From: JBEKUY01 sp049514555
GTDB lineage: Bacteria > Acidobacteriota > Terriglobia > Acidiferrales > UBA7541
DNA: 64,000 bases
Direction of reading: 5' to 3'
Assembly (NCBI GenBank): GCA_049514555.1
Contig: JBEKUY010000002.1
Span: 124,001 to 188,000 of the forward strand
In this document: piece by piece, positions 48,481-56,539 of the stretch
How the letters are laid out: every line of letters starts with the position of its first letter
Position numbering within the stretch: position 1 is the first letter of the stretch
Made by a program: the position numbers and the translations under genes
The notes under the pieces: generated by a model
What the model was told of the DNA's origin: nothing
Database searches by the model: none
The model's input: the letters and a program-made list of their open reading frames with translations, nothing else

Positions 48481-48531
48481 CGAGAGACGCTCGCGAGCGC
48501 CGGTAAACGTTGGCGCCGGAGCGTCTCTTCG
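48481..48531 (+). repeat. 51-bp hairpin repeat, copy 1
   Basis: The element begins CGAGAGACGCTCGCGAGC. Its outer arms AGAGACGCTC (48483-48492) and GAGCGTCTCT (48519-48528) are perfect inverted copies, and an inner GCGCC/GGCGC pair extends the stem. It is followed by TCGTTTTCTG, so it could end transcription of the SYLF gene. A second copy at 51134-51184 is identical at 44 of 51 positions. Confidence 0.75.
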
Positions 48532-48700
48532 TTTTCTGAATCCCTTCGTCCATTTCGGCTCGCGTTGCCGGCATAGGAGATCGGGCCGTTCGAAGGCGCT
48601 CCCTTTGCAGAACGTTGATGCAATTTGCCTGCGCGAGACGCGTGGGCAGTTGCGACAACTGTCCTCAAACAGCATCCCAGCATTGGCATAGGAGTTTGCT

Positions 48701-51079
48701 ATGATCCGATGCATGCCCGGCACAAGAGAGACCCTCAGAGTGGACAACGTTCCACGGCAGAAAGAGACGACCGCGCAAACCGCGAGTGCGAGCTGGAAGA
48801 CAAATATTTTCGCGCTGACCACACTTGCCGGAGCGCTGTTGTTATTTCAAGTTGAGTTGATCCTGGGTAAGTACATCCTGCCGTGGTTCGGCGGGACACC
48901 TTCCGTATGGATGACTTGCCTGTTGTTTTTTCAAGTTCTGCTTTTGGGCGGATATGCTTATGCGCACGTCTTGGCGACCCGCCTGTCGCCACGAAAGCAG
49001 AGTCTGCTCCACGGCGTGTTGCTGGGCATCTCGGTTGTTCTTTTGATTCTGCTGGCTTTCCATTGGCCTTCCCCGATCACGCCAGGGGCAAGTTGGAGGC
49101 CGCAAGGCGGAGCGAGTCCCACCGGACTCATTCTCCGCTTTCTGTTGGCGAGCATTGGGTTGCCGTTTCTGCTGGTTTCAACCACCGGTCCGCTGCTTCA
49201 GCATTGGTTTTCCAAATCGATTCCCGGTAGTTCCCCCTACCGTCTGTACGCGCTGTCCAATCTTGGATCGCTTTTGAGCCTGATCTCGTATCCCTTCGTG
49301 GTCGAGCCGAATCTACGGCTACACACGCAGGCATGGGTATGGTCGGCGGGTTATGTGATTTACGTGGTCCTGTGCCTCATGTGTGCACCATGGCGAGGGC
49401 CTTGGAGCAACGCCACCGTGAGCGCGCCGGCCGAGGCACAAGCTGAACGTTCGCAACGGCCGAGCTGGCGCTTGCAGTCGTTGTGGATCTTGCTGGCGGC
49501 ATGTGGGTCCGCCATGCTGCTCGCCACGACGAATGTGCTGTGCCAGCAGGTTGCGGTTGTACCGTTTCTATGGGTCCTGCCGCTTTGCATTTATCTGCTT
49601 TCGTTTATCGTCTGCTTTGAAAATACGCGATGGTACCGGCGCGAGGTTTTTCATCCCCTGTTTGCGGTGACTGCCGGCATCGCTTTCGTGCTGCTCACGA
49701 ACAACAACGCGACGATCTGGCCCCAACTGATGATCTATTCGGCCGTGCTTTTCGCTGGCTGCATGGTGTGTCATGGCGAAATTGCCCTGACAAAGCCAGT
49801 TTCAGAGCACCTCACCCGTTTCTACCTTTGGATTTCCGCAGGAGGGGCACTGGGGGCCGTGTTCGTCAGTCTGATTGCGCCGCGTATTTTCTCGAACCTG
49901 TGGGAGTTTCCGCTCGACATTCTCCTAGTCGGAGCGTTAGGCCTGTTGATTGTGCGCCAGGATCCGCGATCCTGGTGGCAACGCAGCCTCGTGTGGATGC
50001 CGTTGGCGGTCCTGGCCGGGGCGGTGATGCTTGTCCCCGCACTGACGCCTGTACTCGATCTCCGATCTCTGGCTAATTCCCCTGGCTGGTTTTCCTACAG
50101 CCGGTGCGTCGGCATCGCGGCGGTGCTGATTTTGGCGGCGGCGGGCTTGGGTTACGCGAGCCGCCGCAATAAGGCGTCCGTGGCGGGAAAGTTTGCGACA
50201 CGAGCGGGAGCGGTCCTGGCACTGCTGATTCTGGGTACTGCGTCATGGATAGGGATGCGTGCCTCGCTATTGGATGTGGTGGCGCGCTCCAGAAACTTCT
50301 ACGGCGTGCTTGCAGTATTGCGGTGGCACTCGCCGCTTGGGGACTATCTCACTCTGCGCGACCGAATGGTCGACCACGGCGTGCAGTTTCTCGATCCGAA
50401 GCTGGCACGGGAGCCGGCGGGATACTACGGGACAAATAGCGGGATTAGCTTGGTTTTGCGTAACCACTTGGCGAGGCCCATGCGATTCGGCGTCATCGGA
50501 TTGGGAACCGGGACCCTGGCAGCCTTCACCAAAGACGGGGATGTCATGCGGTATTACGAGATCAATCCCGACGTCATCCGGTATGCCCACGGCGACCGCG
50601 CCTATTTCACGTATTTGCGGGATTGCGCTGGAAAGGTGGAATTGGTCGAGGGTGACGCGCGGCTTTCGCTTGAACAAGAAGCCGCACACGGGCAGCTTCA
50701 GCAATTCGATGTCCTGGTGTTGGATGCATTCTCCGGCGACGCAATTCCCATCCACTTGCTGACCCGGGAAGCGTTTCAGGTCTACATAAAGCATCTTCGC
50801 TCGAACAGTTCGATCCTTGCTGTGCACGTCACAAACCGTTCACTTAATCTCAGCGGTGAGGTTGCGGCACTCGCGCGCGAGTTTGGCTTCTACCTCGTGC
50901 GTGTTTACCGCCCCTGGCTGCAGGGGTTTTCTTCCAGGACCGATTGGATGCTGCTCTCGCGCGATCCGCAGTCTTTGAATACACCGCAACTTGTGGAGGC
51001 CGGAAGTGAAGTGCGCCTGCGAATTGGCATGCACGTATGGACGGATGATTTCAGCGATCTCCTATCGGTGCTGAGATGA
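48701..51079 (+). CDS. Membrane-anchored spermidine synthase-like protein
   Basis: The 792-residue protein has an N-terminal part with some 12 hydrophobic helices (about 37-540) and a C-terminal Rossmann methyltransferase-like domain of the spermidine synthase superfamily (about 590-790). The latter shows FGVIGLGTGTLAAF (near 598) and VLDAFSGDAIPIHLLT (near 675). The aminopropyl-transfer residues of true SpeE are not evident, and such fusions occur widely in bacteria with unknown product. The ATG has GGAG at 7 bases. It lies between two copies of the hairpin repeat. Confidence 0.85.
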   Translation: MIRCMPGTRETLRVDNVPRQKETTAQTASASWKTNIFALTTLAGALLLFQVELILGKYILPWFGGTPSVWMTCLLFFQVLLLGGYAYAHVLATRLSPRKQSLLHGVLLGISVVLLILLAFHWPSPITPGASWRPQGGASPTGLILRFLLASIGLPFLLVSTTGPLLQHWFSKSIPGSSPYRLYALSNLGSLLSLISYPFVVEPNLRLHTQAWVWSAGYVIYVVLCLMCAPWRGPWSNATVSAPAEAQAERSQRPSWRLQSLWILLAACGSAMLLATTNVLCQQVAVVPFLWVLPLCIYLLSFIVCFENTRWYRREVFHPLFAVTAGIAFVLLTNNNATIWPQLMIYSAVLFAGCMVCHGEIALTKPVSEHLTRFYLWISAGGALGAVFVSLIAPRIFSNLWEFPLDILLVGALGLLIVRQDPRSWWQRSLVWMPLAVLAGAVMLVPALTPVLDLRSLANSPGWFSYSRCVGIAAVLILAAAGLGYASRRNKASVAGKFATRAGAVLALLILGTASWIGMRASLLDVVARSRNFYGVLAVLRWHSPLGDYLTLRDRMVDHGVQFLDPKLAREPAGYYGTNSGISLVLRNHLARPMRFGVIGLGTGTLAAFTKDGDVMRYYEINPDVIRYAHGDRAYFTYLRDCAGKVELVEGDARLSLEQEAAHGQLQQFDVLVLDAFSGDAIPIHLLTREAFQVYIKHLRSNSSILAVHVTNRSLNLSGEVAALAREFGFYLVRVYRPWLQGFSSRTDWMLLSRDPQSLNTPQLVEAGSEVRLRIGMHVWTDDFSDLLSVLR

Positions 51080-51116
51080 CGGCTAAGACCCTGTTGGGGG
51101 CCAGCCGTGTTCACCA

Positions 51117-51141
51117 CTCGCAGCGCTCCGCATCGAGAAAC
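51117..51141 (+). repeat. 25-bp dispersed repeat, copy A
   Basis: The sequence CTCGCAGCGCTCCGCATCGA plus GAAAC occurs here and again at 52517-52541 with one difference. Copy A runs directly into hairpin repeat copy 2, so the two modules overlap. Confidence 0.6.
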
Positions 51142-51184
51142 GCTCGCGAGCTTCGTTAAACGTCGGCGCTGGAGCGTCTCTTCC
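51134..51184 (+). repeat. 51-bp hairpin repeat, copy 2
   Basis: This copy begins CGAGAAACGCTCGCGAGC. The outer arms AGAAACGCTC (51136-51145) and GAGCGTCTCT (51172-51181) pair with one mismatch, and the inner stem of copy 1 is lost. It lies 54 bases after the spermidine-synthase-like gene. Confidence 0.72.
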
Positions 51185-51291
51185 TTCAGACGATCCCCTT
51201 ATCATCGTCGGGCCTCAGGCAAGCAGTAGAGGTCGTTATTTGCGGTCTGGACTCGTAAACTAACTCATGAGCCAGCAAGGCAGGCACACTG

Positions 51292-51555
51292 ATGGGAGAG
51301 AATCCCCAACGAAGGCGCGCAGCAGCAGCCATTCTCTTTTCGTTGATCATGGCGTGCCTGTTGGGGCTCGCAGGATTTCTTGCGGGCTCGTACCTCTGGG
51401 GTCATTACGGCCCGCCAGCAGATGATCCTGATGAATTTGACGCTTACCTTTGCGGGCTCCTGGTTGGCGGGCTTCTGGCGATTGGCGGCGGTATCGCGTC
51501 CTTGCGGACGTTTTGGCTTCGGCCCCGGGCCAAAATCATTGCAAGCCGGCGCTAG
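51292..51555 (+). CDS. Small two-TM membrane protein
   Basis: The 87-residue protein has two hydrophobic segments (about 11-34 and 53-73) separated by an acidic loop (PPADDPDEFDAY) and ends in a basic tail. I do not recognise a family. The coding frame has the composition of its neighbours. It lies 210 bases after the spermidine-synthase-like gene. Confidence 0.5.
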   Translation: MGENPQRRRAAAAILFSLIMACLLGLAGFLAGSYLWGHYGPPADDPDEFDAYLCGLLVGGLLAIGGGIASLRTFWLRPRAKIIASRR

Positions 51556-51811
51556 CGTTGGCGGACCGTAAAGTCAACCCCGAAAGACGCCAAGTCGCTC
51601 AGTGCCTGATAAACGCGTAAACCGGACAGCCGAACATCTCCCTGACTCCCGAAAAATTCGCTTCGAAGAAACTGCCGCTCCGGCGATCGTTCACCTGGGT
51701 GATGAGTCGAAATATTGGGAATTCACCCACTGCCCCGCGTCGTACTGCTTTTGTCTTTTGCCACCTGGCAGCGTATCCTGACGTTTCGCTTTATCCACCC
51801 TGGGAGCTAGC

Positions 51812-52450
51812 GTGTCCTGTTCCATCTGCGAAAAACGTAAAGCAGTTCGCTTTTGTCCCGCCAAGGGCGAGAAGATCTGCGCCGTTTGTTGTGGCACCGA
51901 GCGCGAAGTCACCCTGGACTGTCCGGCGGACTGCTCCTATCTCCTCGCGGCCCATCGCTACGAGGACGAGCACCGCAAACCCAGCGCTGGCGAGGTCCCC
52001 TTCAGCGAGGTCAGCTTTTCTTCCGACGTCATCTATGAGCGCCAGCCCGTGCTCTCCGGTCTGGCCTTCACGATTTTGAAATCTGCGGACTCGCAGCCGG
52101 CGCTCACCGATCTCGACGCACTCGCAGCCCTCCGCGCGCTCGCCGAAGCGTACAAGACCCTCCTCACCGGCATTTATTACGAGAAACCGCCGGACGCTTC
52201 GCTTCCCCGCGCTCTCTATGCCGCCCTCGTGCAGTTTCTCCAGCAGGCCAGGCAAAAGGACACGCAACGCACCGGCTTCACCGGCCTCAGAGATTCCGAG
52301 GTGTTTTACCTGCTCGTTTTTCTGCTGCGCGTGGGCACACTCCGCACCAATGGCCGGCCGCGCACTCGGCGCTTCCTTGGATTCCTCCGCACGCAATTCA
52401 CAAAGTCTCCTGAGCTCGCGCGTGAGGAACCGCGCATCATCGTGCCCTAG
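51812..52450 (+). CDS. Cysteine-rich zinc-finger-like protein of unknown function
   Basis: A GTG start with GGGAG upstream gives 212 residues. The first 42 residues hold eight cysteines in the pattern CSIC, FC, CAVCCG, CPADC, strongly suggesting one or two zinc sites of treble-clef type. The rest is helical without membrane segments (ALAALRALAEAYKTLLTGI, VFYLLVFLLRVGTLRTNGRP, RRFLGFLRTQF). I know this build from Acidobacteriota proteins without a name. It converges with the SplB-like gene. Confidence 0.6.
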   Translation: MSCSICEKRKAVRFCPAKGEKICAVCCGTEREVTLDCPADCSYLLAAHRYEDEHRKPSAGEVPFSEVSFSSDVIYERQPVLSGLAFTILKSADSQPALTDLDALAALRALAEAYKTLLTGIYYEKPPDASLPRALYAALVQFLQQARQKDTQRTGFTGLRDSEVFYLLVFLLRVGTLRTNGRPRTRRFLGFLRTQFTKSPELAREEPRIIVP

Positions 52451-52471
52451 GGCGTTGCGGCTGCCCATCCC

Positions 52472-53776
52472 TTACCGCATGACGCAAGCCCGTCCTGCTG
52501 CGCCTGGCTCAGCTTTCTCGCAGCGCTCCGCATCGAGAGACAGCGTCATTTGCTGCGGCAACCAGACTCGCTCGTTCACCTCCCTTGGCCGAGCGCCCAG
52601 CTCGTATTTCCTCCGAAGTTTCGCCAAACGCTCGCTCATCTCCTCCCGGTACCGCTCCGGAGCGTATCCCTGTCGCCCGTACCAGTCGCGATATTGCTGT
52701 GCCAGCCTTGGAAATCTCTCTTCGACAAACGGAAGAAACTGCTTTTGTGCCGAGGGCATAAGGAATAGCACGTTTCCCCACAACCACAGCGCACCCGCGT
52801 CGCGTACCGCGCGTGCCACGGAGTCGAGATCCTTCTCGGCGTCCGTCAGGCCGGGCAAGATCGGCGCGACTCCGACGCCGGCAGCCAATCCAGACTTCAC
52901 CAGCGTTTCGAGCGCAGCCATGCGCAAATCGGGCCGCGGAGCGCGCGGCTCGAGCAGCCGCGCCAGCCGCGCTCGCATCGTCGTCACCGTCATGTTGATC
53001 AGGAGCGTCGAGCGCTCCGCGATTGTTTTCAGCAGGTCGAGGTCGCGCAAGATCTGGTCGGATTTCGTCGTGATCGAGACGCTCAGCCCTCTCCTCCGCG
53101 CCAATTCTTCCAGGCACGCCCGCGTCGCGCCGAATTCCGCCTCCGCCGGCTGATAGGGATCCGTCGCTGTGCCTATGGCGATATGCTCGGAGAACGGTTC
53201 AGCAGCCCTCGCCGCCCGCAGACCGTATTTCATGCTCAAGTCACGCGCTAAGACCGGACCTGCATCCTCCTTCACAAAGATCTTCCGCTCGAATTCCGCG
53301 CCGTCCAGCTCCAGGTACTCGTGCGTGTACCGCGCATAGCAGTACCGGCAGGCAAACTCGCATCCGCGATAAGGATTGACCGTCCACTCGAAGGGTACGC
53401 GCTCGGAATCGCAGCGATTCAATACGGAGCGCACTGGCAGCAGGAAATACTCGGGCCGCGCTGCGCCCTGGCGGCGCGTCGGCACCGGAGCTGATGAGGC
53501 CGCGAGGCGGGCAATGCCGACCAGTTCGGCGGGAGGCCTTCGCTGCGAGCAACCGCTTCCCGTGGGGCACGGAAGCGGTGCCTGCGGTCCCGTCTGCGAA
53601 TTCGCAGACGCGGCCGACGAGAGTCTCTCGCCGGGACCCGTCGAGACTGGGGCAGAGTCTCCGGCCCTGGGCTCTGGTTCGTGGTGAGAAGTTGGGAAGA
53701 GAGAGCGCGCGGTTAGTGCAGCGCGGCGGCCTGGGCTTGAAAGCCAAGGCCTGGTTTGAGGAATAGCTGTGGACAT
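52472..53776 (-). CDS. SplB-like radical SAM protein (PA0069/Rv2578c family)
   Basis: The core of this 434-residue protein matches the PA0069/Rv2578c group, related to spore photoproduct lyase. The radical SAM cysteines are C139, C143 and C146 in GCEFACRYCYARYTHEYLE, and the conserved GTATDPYQPAEAEF and LWLWGNVLFLMPSA follow. The N-terminal 100 residues are low-complexity and not conserved, so the real start may lie further in. The family usually ends near QMTLSL; here about 20 extra residues follow, encoded partly by the 25-bp dispersed repeat. Direct repeats upstream (53807-53853) may regulate it. Confidence 0.85.
   Translation of the reverse strand: MSTAIPQTRPWLSSPGRRAALTARSLFPTSHHEPEPRAGDSAPVSTGPGERLSSAASANSQTGPQAPLPCPTGSGCSQRRPPAELVGIARLAASSAPVPTRRQGAARPEYFLLPVRSVLNRCDSERVPFEWTVNPYRGCEFACRYCYARYTHEYLELDGAEFERKIFVKEDAGPVLARDLSMKYGLRAARAAEPFSEHIAIGTATDPYQPAEAEFGATRACLEELARRRGLSVSITTKSDQILRDLDLLKTIAERSTLLINMTVTTMRARLARLLEPRAPRPDLRMAALETLVKSGLAAGVGVAPILPGLTDAEKDLDSVARAVRDAGALWLWGNVLFLMPSAQKQFLPFVEERFPRLAQQYRDWYGRQGYAPERYREEMSERLAKLRRKYELGARPREVNERVWLPQQMTLSLDAERCEKAEPGAAGRACVMR
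52517..52541 (+). repeat. 25-bp dispersed repeat, copy B
   Basis: This copy differs from copy A (51117-51141) at one position. It lies inside the last codons of the SplB-like gene, where it encodes SLDAERCE on the minus strand. Confidence 0.6.
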
Positions 53777-53806
53777 CGCCCGCCTCGGAACTCATGGCAG
53801 GATAGT

Positions 53807-53853
53807 ATTCGCTATTTGTTCGCCCTGTCAAGCTATATTTGCTTTTTATTCGC
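53807..53853. promoter_or_regulatory. Two tandem direct-repeat operators in a divergent promoter region
   Basis: Four copies of the hexamer RTTYGC occur: ATTCGC (53807), GTTCGC (53818), ATTTGC (53837) and ATTCGC (53848). Within each pair the period is exactly 11 bases, and the two pairs are exactly 30 bases apart. The first pair reads ATTC-N7-GTTC, close to the direct-repeat LexA box (GTTC-N7-GTTC) known from Alphaproteobacteria. The site lies 31-77 bases upstream of the SplB-like ATG and about 84 bases upstream of the receiver-like gene. Confidence 0.5.
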
Positions 53854-53936
53854 CCACGGCAGGGCACGTTCCCTGTTTGGCCAACCCCATCCGCGTTTCC
53901 TCCTTGAGATTGTTTCCCGCGGGCTATACTCGCCCT

Positions 53937-54560
53937 ATGCCGGACATCCCTTCCCAACCCCGGCCGGTTGGCATACTCGTCCTCGACGACGATAACGAGA
54001 GCCAAGGCGTGTTGCGCCAGATGCTGGACGCCGAGGGTTGGAACGTGCGCATCCTGGCGGATCCCCGGCTGATGCTCAACGAACTAGCCACCGGCGACTG
54101 GTCTCTCGTCATCGCCAATACGGCGCTCGCGCGACTCGACACCCCGGCCTTCGCCACTCTTAGAGAGTTGGCTCTCCTCCCCGCCGAAGAGGGAGCTCGC
54201 GTCCGAGTTCTCTTTCTGCTCCCGGAAATAGCTGGTGGCGAGTTCCTCCAGGCCCTGGATCGCGATCATCTGCCGTACGTTGCCCGTCCCTTCCGCCTCC
54301 ACGATTTCCTCGAAAAGGTCAGCGATCTCCTCATCGAGATCAAGGCCATCGAGTCTCCTATCCGCCAGGTCCGCTACGAACTGGCGGGCCTGCGCCGCAA
54401 GAAGCAAAAGGCCGGCCGGCAGACCTCCATGTTTGCTTCCCGAGATACGTACAGCTATACGGAGGAGGAACTCGCTGAATACGAGCGCGCAGAAACGGAA
54501 GAGACACGCAAGAAGAAACCGCAGAGGAAGCTGACCGACCTCGGCAATCCCCACGAGTGA
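53937..54560 (+). CDS. Degenerate response-regulator receiver protein
   Basis: I chose the ATG at 53937 (207 residues), since the frame before it runs through the operator region. The first 120 residues have a receiver fold: the acidic pocket LVLDDDNES (D17-D19) is kept, but the phosphoacceptor strand reads SLVIANTAL with Asn in place of Asp, and the conserved Lys is Arg (YVARPF). The C-terminal part is charged and helical (KKQKAGRQTSMF, TEEELAEYERAETEETRKK), without a DNA-binding domain. It is likely a phosphorylation-independent pseudo-receiver. Confidence 0.65.
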   Translation: MPDIPSQPRPVGILVLDDDNESQGVLRQMLDAEGWNVRILADPRLMLNELATGDWSLVIANTALARLDTPAFATLRELALLPAEEGARVRVLFLLPEIAGGEFLQALDRDHLPYVARPFRLHDFLEKVSDLLIEIKAIESPIRQVRYELAGLRRKKQKAGRQTSMFASRDTYSYTEEELAEYERAETEETRKKKPQRKLTDLGNPHE

Positions 54561-54764
54561 CCCGCGCCTTCTTCGCTGCCCGTAAGCGTCCTCTTCAGAG
54601 GGCGTGCTCTTTCCCTCCGTATCCCAACACCGTCCGAAATCTCCTGCAAGAAAACTGTTTCGCTCCGTTCTAAGTCCGAGAGGCGCCGCGCATTCCCCTG
54701 GTCCAGACGGCCGCGCGGGCGTCTTCGGAATGTCTCTTAGACGGGTTGCATTCAGGAGGAAGCC

Positions 54765-55892
54765 ATGGATCGTAAGTTTCTTGGGTTCTTGGTTGGCAGC
54801 CTTGTGGCTCTTGGATCTCTTAGCTGCCTCACAACCATCTGGGCAAAAGGAGAGAAATCGGCCGCCAACAACGGCTGGCGATTGCTCGACCCCATCACCT
54901 ACGAGAATCTGACCATTTTCCCGGTCGTTTCCAGTCGCGAAATGGACACCTCGCCTTTCCTCACACTGGACGAGGGCCTTGCCTCGGGGCAGGTGCTCAT
55001 CACCGAGCAGGGCGCCGAGATTCTTCGCCGCAGCCGCGACTCGCGTCCCGCTCCTCAGTACGACACGAGCGCTTCGGTCAACCAGCTCGTCCTGGTGAAC
55101 CACAGCAAGCGCCCGCTGCTGCTGCTTGCCGGTGAACTCGTCAGCGGCGGCAAGCAGGACCGCATCATCGCCAAGGACCGCATCATTGCGCCTGGCGCCG
55201 CGCCGCTCCCGCTCGATGTCTTCTGCGTCGAGCATGGCCGCTGGTCTTCGGGATCGCAGTTCTCCGAGTCGAAGACGATCGTCCATCCGAGCGTGCGTGA
55301 GAATGCCGCTGTGCTGCAAGAGCAGACGAGGGTTTGGGATGCCGTCCACAACGGTTCCAACGTGAGCGCAGCCGAAAGCCTGCCCGCCGCGGCTGCCCCG
55401 CGGATCAACGGGCGGAACCTCGCGGACGCTGTCAATTCGTCTGCTCCCACCGAATCCTACGCGAAGCTCTACGAATCAAGAGCAGTCGGCGTGTCCATCG
55501 AAGGCTTTGTCGAGGAAGTGCAGAAGCGCTTCGACCGCGCCACTTCCGACCTCAAAGGAGAGCATGTTGTCGGCGTTGTGGTGGCCTATGGTGGCGAGGT
55601 GGCTTGGAGCGACATCTTCGCTTCCCGCGAGCTCTTCGATCACTACTGGGCAAAGCTCTTGCGCAGCTACGCGGTCGAGGCTTTGGCCCGGCCACAGCTA
55701 CGCGAACGCGCTTCCATGAACGACGCCCGCGAGTTCTTGAGCCGCCTGAACGGGCGCGAGCGCATTGAAAGCGAGCCCAATGTATACCGCTGGCGCGAAG
55801 TCACGGCCGGCTCTCTCGTTGAAATCGAGTTGGACGCGTTGCAACCCCAGCCGATGACGGTCCACCGGCTCATGATTCACCGAACCTCCTGA
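54765..55892 (+). CDS. Secreted ARPP-1/DUF6569-like protein
   Basis: The 375-residue protein has a signal peptide (about 1-27). The body matches the ARPP-1/DUF6569 pattern: YENLTIFPVVSS, LTLDEGLASGQVLITEQG, VNQLVLVNHSKRPLLLLAGE and GGKQDRIIAKDRIIAPG, with VFCVEHGRW after it. A C-terminal extension (about 260-375) has no recognised motif. The function is unknown. AGGAGG precedes the ATG. Confidence 0.75.
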   Translation: MDRKFLGFLVGSLVALGSLSCLTTIWAKGEKSAANNGWRLLDPITYENLTIFPVVSSREMDTSPFLTLDEGLASGQVLITEQGAEILRRSRDSRPAPQYDTSASVNQLVLVNHSKRPLLLLAGELVSGGKQDRIIAKDRIIAPGAAPLPLDVFCVEHGRWSSGSQFSESKTIVHPSVRENAAVLQEQTRVWDAVHNGSNVSAAESLPAAAAPRINGRNLADAVNSSAPTESYAKLYESRAVGVSIEGFVEEVQKRFDRATSDLKGEHVVGVVVAYGGEVAWSDIFASRELFDHYWAKLLRSYAVEALARPQLRERASMNDAREFLSRLNGRERIESEPNVYRWREVTAGSLVEIELDALQPQPMTVHRLMIHRTS

Positions 55893-55974
55893 CCACCCGA
55901 TGGAAGGTTGTCATCCCGAGGAGCGGCGAGGGACCTCTCTTCATCCCGCCGTAGGGGCGCAAGATGATGCGCCC

Positions 55975-56472
55975 CTAGACGGATCCCATCATGTGTCGAA
56001 CCCGGCTGTGATCCGGCGTGCCAGTCAAAAGACCGGCGGCGGTCGCGCCCCAGAGGGGATGGCTCAGCGACGGAACCATCTCCGCGAGCGGGGCGAGGAC
56101 GAAGCGCCGTAGATGCATTCGCGGATGCGGCACTCCCAGTTCAGGCAGGCGAATCGTTGCGTGGCCATAAAGGAGAATGTCCAGGTCCACCCGCCGCGGG
56201 CCACGCGCGAAAAGCTTCCGGCTACCCAGCCGGAACTCGATTCGCCGCAGCGCGTGAAGCAGTTGCAGGGGCAAGAGCTCCGTCTCCGCTTCGACGACGC
56301 CGTTCAGGAACCAATGCTGCGCCGGAAAATCCACCGGCTGGCTCTCAAAGAGCGATGAACGCCGCCGCACGCGCACGCCCGTTTCGCGAAGCGCTTCGAT
56401 CGCGCGTTTCAGCATCGCGGCGCGGTCCCCCACATTCGACCCGAGCGAGAGATAGACTGTGTGCCTCGTCAT
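55975..56472 (-). CDS. folK: 2-amino-4-hydroxy-6-hydroxymethyldihydropteridine pyrophosphokinase
   Basis: HPPK transfers pyrophosphate from ATP to the pterin in folate synthesis. The 165-residue protein has VYLSLGSNVGDRAAML at the N-terminus, SLFESQPVDFPAQHWFLNGV and the signature GPRRVDLDILLYG, with PHPRMHLRRFVLAPLAE at the end. It follows ruvB by 67 bases. folP and folB are not in the window. Confidence 0.95.
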   Translation of the reverse strand: MTRHTVYLSLGSNVGDRAAMLKRAIEALRETGVRVRRRSSLFESQPVDFPAQHWFLNGVVEAETELLPLQLLHALRRIEFRLGSRKLFARGPRRVDLDILLYGHATIRLPELGVPHPRMHLRRFVLAPLAEMVPSLSHPLWGATAAGLLTGTPDHSRVRHMMGSV

Positions 56473-56539
56473 GGAGAAGCGATTTTAGCCGCAGAGTCGC
56501 GGAGAACACAGGGGGAAGAATTCGAGATTCGCAGCAGCT

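Noticed and set aside
48701..51079. Annotation as a true spermidine synthase
   Set aside because: The C-terminal fold fits the superfamily, but the substrate-binding residues of SpeE are not evident and a dozen helices precede it, so only the superfamily is given.
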